Shown: in pieces, positions 47,301 through 58,747 of the stretch
Numbering within the stretch: the first letter of the stretch is position 1
Layout: every line of letters begins with the position of its first letter
DNA from: Pleodorina starrii
Taxonomy: Eukaryota; Chlorophyta; Chlorophyceae; Chlamydomonadales; Volvocaceae
Reading direction: 5' to 3'
DNA length: 64,000 bases
NCBI GenBank assembly: GCA_030267565.1
Contig: BRXU01000015.1
Location: forward strand, 1,487,001 to 1,551,000
Notes under the pieces: model-generated
What the model was told of the DNA's origin: nothing
Databases searched by the model: none
What the model saw: only the letters and a program-made list of their open reading frames with translations
Translations under genes and position numbers: made by a program

Positions 47301-49580
47301 CACATCAGTGACACGTACCCCGGGCCCGGAACCTCCCGCTTCGCGTCGCCGCAGTTTCGGAGCGGCAGCGGCAGCGGCTCCGGCCCCGCCGCCGCCGCCG
47401 GCAGCGGCAGCGGCGCCGGCGCCGGCAGCCGCCGCGGCCCCGGCAGCGGCCACACCAGCGACAGCGGCGCCAGCCCGGATTTGGGCGCCAGTATACGTGA
47501 CAGCATGCGCAGCAGCAGTACGGCAGTGGCACGCAAGTCGGGCGACGACGCCATAGCAGCGGCGCTGAGCGCCGCCTCTGGCGAAGCCGCCGACGCGGGG
47601 GCGGGCTCGGTCTCTGCGCCGCGCGACGGTGCAGCCGCCCCCACCGGAGCCCCCGGCGTGCTGGCGGATGCGCTACGGAGCCTGGAGGCGGCGGGCGACG
47701 GCGGTGGCAGCAGCACTGACGGGCGTAGCCTCATGGACGCGTCCTTCGCACTGGAGGACTCGGGTGGCGGCGGCCGCGGCAGCATCAGCGGCGGCGCCGC
47801 CTCCTCCATTGACCTCCAGCCCAACCCCGCAAAAAATGCCGTCGGTGGCGCCGCCACTGCTGGCCCGCCGAGGCCGCCGGCGTCGTCGTCGTCAGAGAGG
47901 CAGCAACGGCCGCAACAGCAGCAGCAGCAGCAACAGCAGCAGCACTCAAACCTTGGTGGCACGGCGCTGGGGTCCCACCGCGTGTCGGCCTCCACAGTTC
48001 AAACCGACCCGACGGATGAGGACGACCAGCCGCTGAAGGTCAGCGCCGCGCGGCAGCCCGGTCCCGCCGCAGCGAGCCCGGAGCCGGCGGCGGCGCCAGC
48101 AGCGGCGGCGGCAGCAGCGCCGGGCTCGCTGACCAATAGCCCTCGCAAAGAAACCCGACCCGCCGCTGTCGCCGCGGCAACGCAAGCCGGCAGTCCTGGC
48201 AAGGCAGTGCGTGCGGCTTTGGATAAGGCCGTGCAGGTGCAGCCGCCACCTCCGCCGGAGGCGCCGACGCCGCAGAAGCCGGCGGCGCCTTCTTCGCCGC
48301 CGCCGCCACCGCAGCAGCAGCAGCAGCCACAGCAGGAGCTGCCGGCAGCGGCCGCCATAGGGCCCAAGGTGGCTGGCAGTGGCTCGGGCTCGCGCACCCA
48401 GGGCTTCCCGCCCGCCAGGGACACCCGATTCACGTCGGAGGACGGTGTCGTGCGCATGGGTTCCCCGGACAGGATCGCCCACATGCCGCCGCCGCAGCAG
48501 CAGCCGCAGCCGCAGCGGAGGGGCAGCAATGGGGGCGGCAGAGGAAGCGATGGCGGCGCCGCCGCCGCTGCCGCGGCGGAGCCGACGGGCGCACCACCGC
48601 CTCGGCCCGTGCAGTCGGACAGCCAGCGCCGCGAGCGATTGCCGTCCGTTGACGGTACCCAGTCGCCCACCGCCGCCGTGACGCGCGACGGCGGCGCCGC
48701 CGCCGGTAGCAGCCTCCGCCGTCAGGTCAGCAGCGCTCGCCAGGCGGCCAGCGACGACCGCCGCGCCGGTAGCGGCGGCGGTGCCGCGCCGGCATCTTCG
48801 CTCGATGGCAGCAAGGCCGTCTCCGCCGACGCCACCTTTGGCGGCGAGTTGAGCAACAGCAGCAGCCCCTCGACCGACGCGAGCAGCAAGTCCGTGTCTG
48901 GGGCCGCCTACGCCGTCGCGGCCTCGGCCGACTCGAAGTACCAACGAACCGCCAGCGGCGGTACAGCAGGCACACCCGCCGTACACCACCCAAACGACGG
49001 CGGCGGAAGCCTGGTGGCCAGCATCGAAGGCTCCATCACTGCGGGCCTGCCGCGCATTGCCAGCCGCGGCGCAACGGGGGGACGGAGCCCAGGCGGCGCC
49101 ACCGGAGGTGGCCCGGGGATTCCAGAGCCGCAGCAGCAGCAGCAGCAGATGCAGCAGCAGGTGCAGCAGCAGGTGCAGCAGATGCAGCAGCAGGTGCAGC
49201 AGATGCAGCATCAGATGCAGCAGCAGATGCAGCAGCAGATGCAGGCGCAGATGCAGGCGCAGATGCAGACGCAGCAGCAGCAGATGCAGACGTCGTCGAG
49301 CCGGGGCTGGGCCGGCGCTGCCGTGGCCGGGGCCGGCCCGGCACCATACGACTTCGGCCCGCCGGTGCCGGGGTCGGCTAGCGCCGGCGGCGGTTACAGT
49401 GAAGACATTTTCGCGGCGCTGCAGGGGAGCGGGCGGGAGGTGTCCAGCCCGGCGCCGCTGCAGCTGCCGCGGGCTTCCACGCCGCCGCGGTCCTCCACAC
49501 CGCCGGCGCGGCGCGCGGCTCGCATCCTGATGTGCTCCCACCCCATTGTCATCACGCGCGAGGACTTCCTGCCCTTCTGA
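44378..49580 (+). CDS. Degenerate receiver-domain protein with very long low-complexity region
   Basis: Four exons: 44378-44657, 44753-44901, 45132-45302, 45801-49580 (TGA); 1,459 residues. An in-frame TAA lies just upstream of the ATG. Residues 1-93 are Ser/Gln/Met-rich (QLQAMQMQLQLQ). Residues 98-202 read as a response-regulator receiver fold: HVLLVCAEPTLGAIFRQAL, PDIVFFQPDMLM, CPAVVLQGSE, ALQADDFL. Every functional residue is changed: the acidic pair, the phospho-Asp (Gln157), the Ser/Thr, and the Lys (Gly). The last exon encodes 1,260 codons without an intron. It is almost wholly Gly/Ala/Ser/Pro/Gln, with Gln runs and QMQQQ repeats near 49140-49290, ending MCSHPIVITREDFLPF. Pseudo-receivers in plants act in clock and cytokinin signalling; no CCT or Myb domain is visible here, so the role is unknown. 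Confidence 0.8.
45544..45585. repeat. Two direct copies of a 20-bp element, 22 bp apart
   Basis: TGAATCGAGACGTTCCCATG occurs at 45544-45563 and again at 45566-45585, in the intron before the large exon. Probably a local slippage duplication. Confidence 0.9.
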
Positions 49581-51020
49581 CACCGCGCGGTGCAGGGCGC
49601 TGCCAATATGGGTGGGAAGTAAGGGCGTAACAAGGAGCCCGCGTGCAAGGGATAAAGGGGCGTGCGGGCGAGCTGGCCCTGCCCAGGGCCGACGCGGACT
49701 CCCCGGCCTGGCTGGTGCCTTGATGCGGAGAGTTCGGAAATGCAGCCGCCATCCCTGCCTGTGGCGGCGGGGCCTCGCGAGCGGGGCTTGCTGCAGATTG
49801 GGGGCGGAAGCGGCCGGGGCTTGTGGGGCGCGGCAGCTGTCATGTTGGGTCGACTTGGACTATGCACGAGTCGGAGCGGCGCTTCGACGGCTTCTCGAAC
49901 GACCGCCCCGGCTGTTCGTGTGAGGAGAGCGTGGTGTGCTGCCTATCCGTGTGAGGCACGGCTGGATGCGGTTATGGGCCAAGTGAAGAGGAACCGAATG
50001 CGTGCGAGGCATTTCTGGAGGAAGGTAGCTGCGGCAGCATGATAAAGCCGTATCGTCGAGGGGGGCTGAGTGAGTTAATGGCGGTTTGAAGGTCGTCGCG
50101 GTATATTAGCCCGCCCAGTCGGCGAGCGAGGCAGTCCGGGCAGACCACAGGTTGTATCGTATCGCACCAGTAAATCGTGCGGGGCGGGCGGCGGGTATTT
50201 GGAATGCGAAGTGTGGAGGACCTAGGGTTTGGGAACAGCGAGGAAGCACGAGTGTGAGCGGGTTTGAGCTTTCGGGTGTACGTGCGCTCAGTGTTTGGTC
50301 TGGCGTGCAGAGAACGAAGGCCGTGGGATCCTCGTGCGGCCGAGGCCTTCCCTGGTTCACACTGTTGTGTCATGATACCACGAACTGTTCGCGCTGTCAT
50401 GGGCTCGTGGGTCGCTGTCGGCACGATCGGCTGTCGACACGCTGTATGGGACATCGGAGTATTAAAGCGTTGCGGGGGGCGAGAGGCCTCAATCGCGTTC
50501 CACCGTAAAGGTGTCTTACGCGGCACAAGTTTCACCACTGCGGGGGAGAAGGTTCGAGAGGCATCGTGGGCTGTGAAGGTCAGGGTGCCCCGTGGCACGT
50601 GTTCCTGGGATATTGCGTTTTGGCCAGACGGGAGCACGGGACATCGTGGCGTGGTGCCGCTTTGTGTGCTTTGGTGAGTTCCCCTGAAAAACATTTCCGC
50701 CGCGTCTGCCAAGGGCAACGGTATACTCCCGAGCCAGATTGTGAGGATCAGAGCAAGCTGCGATGAGGCGCTAATCAAGCAGTGAGCATTACCGTATCGG
50801 AACTGACTATACGTTTTCGCTTCCTCACTTGTCGCGTGCATGATGCTTTGCGCCCATGAAATGCCGGTAAACTGAAGGCGATGCGGCGTCAACTGTCTCC
50901 CGAAGTACAACCCATATGTTAACAGCTGAGTGCACCGAATTGATGCACTGATCCTGTAGCACCGAGCAAGTACTTGCGCATGGGAAGCATGGGCTCGAGG
51001 ACAAATGGCGACGTTGGGTT
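49581..51020. other. 3' region of the receiver-like gene; no other gene seen
   Basis: No TGTAA on the + strand is found before about 51796, so the receiver-like gene either has a very long 3' UTR or uses a variant signal. Open frames here are short and without domains. Confidence 0.5.
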
Positions 51021-51025
51021 TTACA
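51021..51025 (-). terminator. TGTAA poly(A) signal for RPS5
   Basis: TTACA on the + strand, about 82 bases beyond the RPS5 stop. A short 3' UTR is typical of ribosomal protein genes. Confidence 0.75.
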
Positions 51026-51106
51026 GCAGCGCGCCCCTGGCCACGCCGTGACAACAGCCCACAAACACTGTGCTGCGTCTGCTCCCTCCCTGCGGCTGCG
51101 AATGCT

Positions 51107-54100
51107 TTAGCGGTTGGCCTTGGCCACGCGCTCAATCTCGTCCTTCTTCTTGATGGCGTAGCTGCGGGGGGTTGAAGGCATCATATGCAGGGAAGTTAGG
51201 CCATTGGCAAGACACAGCAACAGGTCGGGACCCTAGCCGGACGGTAGTAAAATCACGTCATGACGACCTCCCAAGCTCGTCACCCAGCACGTTCAAAGCG
51301 GAGCTGGAACTTTGGATGGCATCGGCGGGCTGAAGTACGGAGGAGCGGCACATTGCGAAACCTGCTGATGTAGACCGCGTGCATGGCACGGGGAATCCCT
51401 CATACTAGGCATGCAGCGACAACAGGGCCAACCGCATCACGCGACCGACCAGCCATTACTGTCCCCAAGTTTCGGCGCTTATTCCGCACCTGTTGGACGA
51501 GCCCTTGGCGGCGTTGACCAGCTCGTCGGCCAGGCACTCCGCAATCGTCTTGATGTTGCGGAACGCGGCCTCGCGGGCGCCGGTCGTGAGCAGGTAGATG
51601 GCCTGAAGCCGACGGGGCACGGAAAGGCGGCCGTGTTCAGTATCCAAAGCCGCGGTCTACATACGGGCTAGCTGTACTTCGCACATCAAGCCCAGACCCG
51701 GGACGAGAGGGCGATACCGAACAGGAAACTCCATGGACCAGCATTACCCCGGTGATCGTCAATCGCGCAGCGGAGCTGTAAAGTGAAGTGGCAGCTGTAA
51801 TCCAAACGAAAAGCTGACGGGCGGGGAGCCCTCACCGCACTTGCCCCAGATAACGCCCCCGCGACAACCAACTTCTGACGACAGCACGAACAGGAGGAAT
51901 GCCAACGGGAAGATATTTCACCGTTGTCCACATCCATCCAAATAAGCCCGTTCAAAATCGCCGCTGCTGCTGGCGACCCTTTTCCACTCATCAGGGTCCA
52001 CATTCCTTCGTTCCAGCCGCAGCCGACCCCGAGGGTTACGGTAGTAGGGCACATACCTGGTTCACGCGGCGCAGGGGCGAGATATCGACGGCCTGGCGGC
52101 GGACAACGCCAGCCGAGCCAATGCGCGTCGCGTCCTCACGCGGGCCGCTGCGGTCAGGGGACAGGGGCAACGGCAGGGCGCCCGCAAGGCAAAACTCAAT
52201 CGGAGACACGAGAAAGGGTTGCAACATGCACCCATGGCAGCGCTCCCAGCGAGGCCCCACGTCCCAGCGGCGCCAACTCCATGATACGTAGGACCAGCCC
52301 CGAAGTCCACAGCGCAAAAACCGGAACTGCAACAACCGCAGCTGCGGTTTTTCTGCCACGGGGTGCAGGATACCAAGAGCTGTGGAACGAATATCTCGCC
52401 TCGGTTATCAGATGTACCGTTCAGCTGTGCGCCCAGTCAGCTGTGCGCCCAGTCTGGCGGCCGCCACGACAGGCAGTCACAGTCTACTATCCAGCCGTGA
52501 CATAAGAGTGTGCTGCCCGGTGTTGCCCACAATAGCTATCCACGAAGCCCTCGGAATACGCGGGTGCTGGCGCCACGCCAAAAGCTGCTGCCAAACTAGC
52601 ATCACCACTGATGATGTTGTCTTTTCAGGAACTGCGTTGCCGGCGCAAATAATGCGCTGTACGCGGCTGTAGGCGAAACCACCATCGCCGTGGCCGAATA
52701 ACCTTTCGATGGTTGCACATTGCTGCTTTTCTGGCGGATATGCGTAGGCGGTGGCTTGGACAGCCCACGCTGCGTCAGGTAGGGCTAATCCAAAGCCGTC
52801 CCGTCCTTGCTTCTGGCGCGGCCGTGCCACTGCCTCCCATGACTGAATGGGCCCGCGGGAATGGACAGATCAAGAGCCGGCCCGATAGCTTGGACTAGCG
52901 TGCCCCACCCGACAGCAGCCGCCAGAGCACGCCATCTTCGAAAGAGCACGCCCTCTTCAAAGTGCCCCCCGACCTGCACGCCCCTTGCTGCAGAGCACAC
53001 ACCTGTTGATGATGGCGTCCACCAGCACCTGAATCGGGTTCTGATCCGTCAGCAGGTGGATGATGTCGAAGGCGTGCTTCACAATGCGGACCTGTTAGGT
53101 AATCGAGGCGTGTGGCCGTCAGCAAGCGATATGGCACCCTAGTGTTTGCGGTATCGACGGGGCAACCAACAACCTGCAACATCCGTGCGCAACAGCACAC
53201 TCCAGATGCAGCAGGATGCTTGGGAGGCAAATGCGGAAAAGCAGTGTCAGGGGGGGACTCAATGTTCTGACCAGACAGGTCGCTAGCGACGTGTCGTGCC
53301 TTACCGCCATCATCTTCTTGCCGTTGTTGCGGCCGTGCATCATGAGGGAGTTGCACAGCCTGCGCGCACGTGCGGGGAAGCACGTGAGCGGTCATGCGTA
53401 ACAATTTGCACCCTTCCCCAGCCCATGTGTCGCGGATTGCCTCCTTGAACAGCTACACATCCATCGGGGTGTGCGTCGGAGTATATTGGCACACGTAAAA
53501 CCCTTAGCTGAGCGCTGTCTTTTGCGCTGTTCGAGCGCTCAGCCCGTGACACCTGGGGGCCGTCCCCGGGGACGGCCAAGGTCGCCACGATCGTTGATGC
53601 ATATGCAGCGTTTCACTGGAGCTTGCTAGTACGCCTGGCATGGTACAATTCACGCAGCTAATACAGTATAACCCGAAAAGCGCGCTGAAATGTACTGCGA
53701 CCATGCGGCTTCTGCAGTAGGCTGAGCGTGCCCCAGTCCAACGCCGAAAGCTGAGCATAAGGCCGCCAGGAGGAAGGCTGCTGCCACCTCCGCGCTGAGC
53801 AGATTGCGAGCAATCGGCCGGCATGCCGGCGGCGCCTGACCAGAGCCGTCCGGGGCTCCGCTGCTGCTCGCACCTCTCAACAATCGGGCAAAGCGCCTTG
53901 CGGAAGCGCCTCTTCTGGTAGCGCCCAGCAGTGTGCGGCACGTAGACCGCATACTTGGTCTTCACGGCGATGTAGTCCTCCAGGGAAATGTCCTGGACCT
54001 GCACAGGCCCGTAGATTCCATATCACAAAATATGATGTGGCACATCATTTAACTAAGTTCCCGTTCCCCGTGTAAAGTCCAGCCGCCCCACCTCAATGTC

Positions 54101-54145
54101 CTCAAACGACCATTTCCCGAACAGCTTAACATCAGGGGTCGCCAT
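51107..54145 (-). CDS. RPS5: Cytosolic 40S ribosomal protein S5 (uS7)
   Basis: Seven exons: 54092-54145, 53874-53998, 53305-53359, 53003-53091, 52057-52147, 51490-51602, 51107-51161 (TAA); 193 residues with matching phases. The N-terminus [18 protein letters not shown] is followed by [20 protein letters not shown] and [16 protein letters not shown]. Next come [36 protein letters not shown], and the C-terminus [18 protein letters not shown]. These are near-identical to eukaryotic RPS5. It binds the head of the 18S rRNA at the mRNA exit (E-site) region of the small subunit. Introns are long relative to the exons. Constitutive expression is expected. Confidence 0.97.
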
Positions 54146-55556
54146 GGTGACGAGCTCTAGGGTGGAAAAGGCCCAGAGGAGAAAGAGACAGAGCAAGTGT
54201 GTGTGCAAGCAAAGACCCTGGGCCAGCGCTCCAGGGTGGCTCGCCATTGCGCCCCTCAATACTTGTCCCACCCGCTATCCAAGTCATTCTTACTATTCGC
54301 AATACTTAGGCTACATAACAGCTATGCCGAATACTAACCAAACGGGCCAACCAAAGTTAACGTGTGGTCGATGTCTTCTATGGAACGTGTACTGTGGGGG
54401 GCATGAGCAGTTATTTGGCAGTCCTAGCAAGGATGGCATAATGTGGACACCTTCATGCAGCCATGGCGACGGGGGGGTTTGTTCCGTGGCAGGCCTTGAC
54501 CTGTTAGCGTGACCCGTGGGGTATTCACAGGCTATTGACGGGGAAGAATGCACCAGCTGAGCACTGGCTTTGCCCATAGTGATCGTGGACGTAGTCCTTG
54601 GGAGCATGCCTCATCGGCTTGCCTCTGTTTACTGTGAAAGAGCTGGCCGTACAGTCCGACTGCTGGCCTAGGCACGCTGGATTTGGGTTGACGGCACAAA
54701 GGCGGCTCGAGGGGATTACGGGCGGCTCCCAGAATGTGTATTTGAGGGCAGAGCTCGAAACCATGGATTATCCTGGGCTGCAAGCGTGGTCGCACGACGG
54801 CGCGTGCTGCTCGTTGGTGTCGAGCCACTGGAAAAACATCGCCGGCGCTGACCCAGGGATAAGGCAGGACCTGCAGGAATAACCGCCAACCTCGCATCCC
54901 CTGTCCCTGCCGCCTGTCCAAAGCGTGCCATCAGCAAAGCGACCGTGCAATCCAACCCCATTCCATTCACACACCGTTCATCCCCTTGTACACCTATCAC
55001 AACATGGCTATACAGTTCCGATCCGGAGCTCACTGGTAATCGTCTAATTACGCCATCACCAGAGCTCCAAGCAATGCGCGCGGGTAGCCCCAGGTACCTT
55101 CAATTATCAGATGCATGGCATGGGATCACCCGCCAGAGGATGCAATGCCCCACGACGGCGCAAAATATATATAGTCGCGATTCGCGCACGCTCGGCAGCC
55201 AGTGAGCATGACAGACCAGTGCGTTTAGGGCGGAATCGACCCCGCCGCAATGACGGCGCCGAGCCGTGCACAGCGTTGGCTCCGCACGAACGACCCGTAC
55301 ACAAAAAAGTCGTTGTTTCCGTAACACTACCCAATTATATACCAGTACGCTCGCGACAGTCGTTGGGAAGCTGCACCTGGGGCCGCTTGCAAACGGAACG
55401 TCATCCGCCCAAACTTCCATGAAGCGCAGTACAGCGACCCACAAACACCTGCTCGGTCCCAGCCCCTCTCCATCCCATTTCCGACGGGTCGTCTGGGGTT
55501 CACTACCTGCCCCAGACGCCGTGGCCAGAGGACGGACAAGCACTCCGCCGCTGTCA
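54146..55556. other. Intergenic region between SPEF1 and RPS5 (both minus)
   Basis: Should hold the SPEF1 3' UTR and the RPS5 promoter. I find no minus-strand TGTAA in this interval. Short frames on + (for example 54598-54882) have no recognisable domain. No RNA gene seen. Confidence 0.5.
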
Positions 55557-57615
55557 TCACGCTAGAGACCCTTCCGTCACTTGCAGTCGCTTCATGAGAG
55601 TCTGGATTTTGGCGTCTTTGAGGCGCACCAGCTGCTCCAGCTTCCGAACCTTCGTCTCCAGAATCTGCGGCGCATGTCGTCCGTTGCTGAGAAGGGTCCC
55701 ACGCTGACAATAGACGAGACTGGCCTGGCCAGCCTAGTCGCCGCAGGAGCAAAGCTCACATTGGCCGCCGTCCAGGGCAGGGCTGCACAGCCAGCTGGAG
55801 GCAGCGTCCACTGCCGCTCGCAGCGAACTACTTCCACATGACATGACATCACGACCGCCATACCTGGTTGGTCTCCCGCAGCTCCGCAATCACCGCGTCC
55901 TTCTCCGCGAGAATCTCCGGCGCCATGGCCGCGTTCATCTTCGCCGACAGCGGCGCCATCACGCCCATGTGCATCGGCGCGCCGGATAGCCCCGGCCCCT
56001 GGCAGCGCAGAGCAGCATGCGAACGACATCCGCGCCCGTGTTCAGTACGCAAAAGTACATCCGACCCTATTATGGAAAGGAAGCTTTATCATAACTGAAA
56101 CCGAAATCCTCAGGGGACGCCCGGTGCCTGACCGCCGCGGCCATTTCAGCGCCAGCGGCAGTGATGTAAACCCGGAGCTTTCAAAAAGGCGAAGCTGCCG
56201 AAGGCGGCCCCGCCAGGTGCGGCGACGAACGCCGGACTGCGCGCTGTTGCAAACTACCGGTAACTCACCGGACTGCGTGCCATCATCATGGCCGCGGCTT
56301 GTTGCTGGTGGTGTGGATGGTACATGAGCATCGGCTCAGGCGCCTACGCCCACCATTGGGTTCAGCACGGTGTATATACCCAAATGCCCCAAACCCGAGG
56401 GCGCTTCCATTACGCTGCCAGTTACCCTTTTTTTGCATATGACAGCAAGACCGAACTGTGCGAAATCACCGACCCCGGGCAATGGAAGAAAACCAGCAAA
56501 TGATGACCAGCGTGTAGGTGTACTCTGTTGCCCCCCGGGCCCCAGCTGTACGCCGGGCCCCTGGTAGCCCCCCTGCCCCAGCGTCGCCAGAATTTGCCAA
56601 AAAGAAAGCCGCTCGCGTGCGAGCGGGACCACGCGGCTGGGTGGTCCTTCTCTCGCGTGAGGGACACCCCGTCGCGACACTCAGATCGCCTGCGGCACAC
56701 TGACAGCACATCTATAACCCGCCTTTGGCTGCAGCGTCCTCAGGACAGGCCTTTCGACCTGACGGACCAGTATCTTCCATGTAACGCACTCATTGATTGG
56801 AAGTAACGCGCTTCTCGCTGTCCCACAAAGCAGCCATGCCAGGGCCATCCGTGACCCGTACCGTACCTGCATCATGCCGGGAACAGCGCCGGGCACAGCG
56901 TCCCTGCGCGGAGTTGCAGCAAGCAAAGCAAATGTCAGCAGCGGCCTGCGCTACATTCACACCAGGCGGAGCGTTTCTTTGGAAGTACGATGGTCGCGCT
57001 CTCGGCCGGCATGCCTCATTCTTGTTACCCCCTGCCCACGCCAAACGAAACCCCTTACCCTTCATCCCGAAACCCCCTTCCCCCTGGACCCCTTGACCAC
57101 CCACCCGTTCTCCTCCTTGAACTTGGCGATCTTAACCTTGATGAGCTTCAGCACACGCTCTACGGCGCCCGGCTTGCAGTTGCAACAGGCCTCGCAGTCT
57201 TGCTTTAAAACAACAAAGCCTAACCGCTTGAACACTTTCGCGTTCAGGGTGTTCCAGTTGTACATTTTCTGCTGCAGCCCGTTGGCCGAGCTGAGCAAGG
57301 GGGTAACACGTTTGCGTGTGACCGGGGCTGTGAACGCAGCGGCGGGTTCGTACGCCCATTCCCACCCCAACTGACCTGTAGTTATGCAGTTCGACAATTT
57401 TGGGGTAGAAGTGGTGGATCACCTCCGCCATAAGCACTGCTCAGGCAACGTTCAGAAGATGCACCACGGTTGGTCAAGGTTTCGCAGCCATTTTTCATTG
57501 CATGTGGCTCACCGCCATCGCTGAAATCCCGTGCTATATTTCGTTTGGGCCGGGAAAGCGGGATTTCATCCACCCAGGTGTAAAGCCCCTGCAGCTCGGA
57601 CTCATGGACATCCAT
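55557..57615 (-). CDS. SPEF1: SPEF1/CLAMP-like calponin-homology flagellar protein
   Basis: Exons: 57513-57615, 57376-57436, 57105-57290, 56867-56903, 56269-56343, 55864-55998, 55557-55664 (TGA); about 234 residues, close to the usual size of SPEF1. The CH domain starts LQGLYTWVDEIPLSRPKRNI and continues ARDFSDG, VLMAEVIHHFYPKIVELHNY and LQQKMYNWNTLNAKVFKRLG; these match SPEF1 strongly. A flexible Pro/Met/Gly/His linker (YHPHHQQQAAAMMM) follows. The end is a conserved coiled coil, AVIAELRETNQILETKVRKL and EQLVRLKDAKIQTL, used for dimerisation. SPEF1 bundles and stabilises microtubules and is found in the central apparatus of motile cilia. A further in-frame mini-exon (GGYQGP-type, near 56540-56600) is possible between exons 4 and 5. 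Confidence 0.92.
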
Positions 57616-58747
57616 TTCGCCAGGTCCTAAATGCTTCTATGCTGCCGTGGTTAAACTATCGTATCTAATTTAATAAGCAGGCCACCGGGGCGGGAAGCGT
57701 GTCAGTTAGATGAGAGAAAAAAATTGAATTTCGCCGTAGCGTGCACTTCGCGTGCGAAGCAGTTAAATATGTTATACCGTTGAATAAAATCTTCACATGT
57801 GTAGACAATATGGCCATACTTCTGAGCACGGTCAAGGACTTCGTTGACTGTCGTGAAATGTCCATGAACCCCCGCACGACGCCACCATTAACGGGACGTC
57901 GGGACTCGTGCACCATCTTGGAAAGCCTTGGCCTCTATCACACGTGCGTGGCGGCAATAATCTACGGCGAAACCGATGCACACTTATTGGACGAACCTGG
58001 ACGAGCCCACCGCCTGCTTTTGCCGCCGCGCAACCGCAGCCCCCGTATCATTTTGAGCCTTCTGCCGGACGAGACCCGGCAATGAATGACCATGTATGTC
58101 ACCCGCGGGACTCAACATAAGCACACGGAGTAGTGCCAGTACGGCAATGGTACCAAACAGGGCAGCGCACCCATCCAAGCAGCTTGCGGACGGGGGTGGT
58201 TCAGCTCCGAGCAGCTGCTTCAAATTGCGCAACCCATCTAGAGGTTGATCACGCTCGTGAGGATGCATGCTCGTCCCCCATACGGTACATACCATCAAGC
58301 GTACGAACTCCCCGCAAGCGCCCCTGTCGGATTACCGTTGTGGGGGGACACAAGTTACCAGCCATTTACGGCTCGTACACCTGTCATGCCTCATGCCTCA
58401 GTGCCCACCTTCCGCAGACGTGGCAGCCACCCCACCACTACTTCTCGGCTTTCCCGCGCCCTGGTTGCTCCGCTGCAATGGACGGCCCCCCCTGGCTATC
58501 ATCTCCCTTGTTCACAAGCCTGACTGTGATCTCCCAACTACTTCCTCCCGGTAGTATCACAAGCCTGCATCACGGCAAACAACCCGACACCAGCGGCTGG
58601 TCATCGTGCCCCACGGGCCTCAGGCCCAGCCGTGCCCATCCTGGCAGGCATCCCCCAAGCCAGGCACCTCCGCCCTACCCCTCGCACAGCTGCTGTTCCG
58701 GTGCCAAGACCAGGTGCCACGCCCCCCGCCCCACAAGGCTCCGTTTT
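57616..58747. other. Intergenic region between SPEF1 and the LysM-like gene
   Basis: The part next to SPEF1 (57650-57850) is AT-rich and likely promoter. The right part should hold the 3' UTR of the LysM-like gene; no minus-strand TGTAA is visible in it. A + strand frame of 293 codons (58133-59014) runs antisense to the neighbouring gene and is Pro/His/Ser-rich without domain; not accepted. Confidence 0.5.

Noticed and set aside
46055..47995. 646-codon open frame on the minus strand (and 545 codons at 47946-49583)
   Set aside because: They lie wholly inside the 3.78-kb coding exon on the other strand. GC-rich repetitive codons leave antisense frames open; the translations are low complexity with no domain.
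49130..49290. Regular CAGCAG/ATGCAG repeats resembling a CRISPR-like array
   Set aside because: In-frame codons for Gln/Met within a coding exon; no unique spacers.
54598..54882. Short + strand frame between SPEF1 and RPS5
   Set aside because: No domain, no splice partners and no conserved motif; probably chance.
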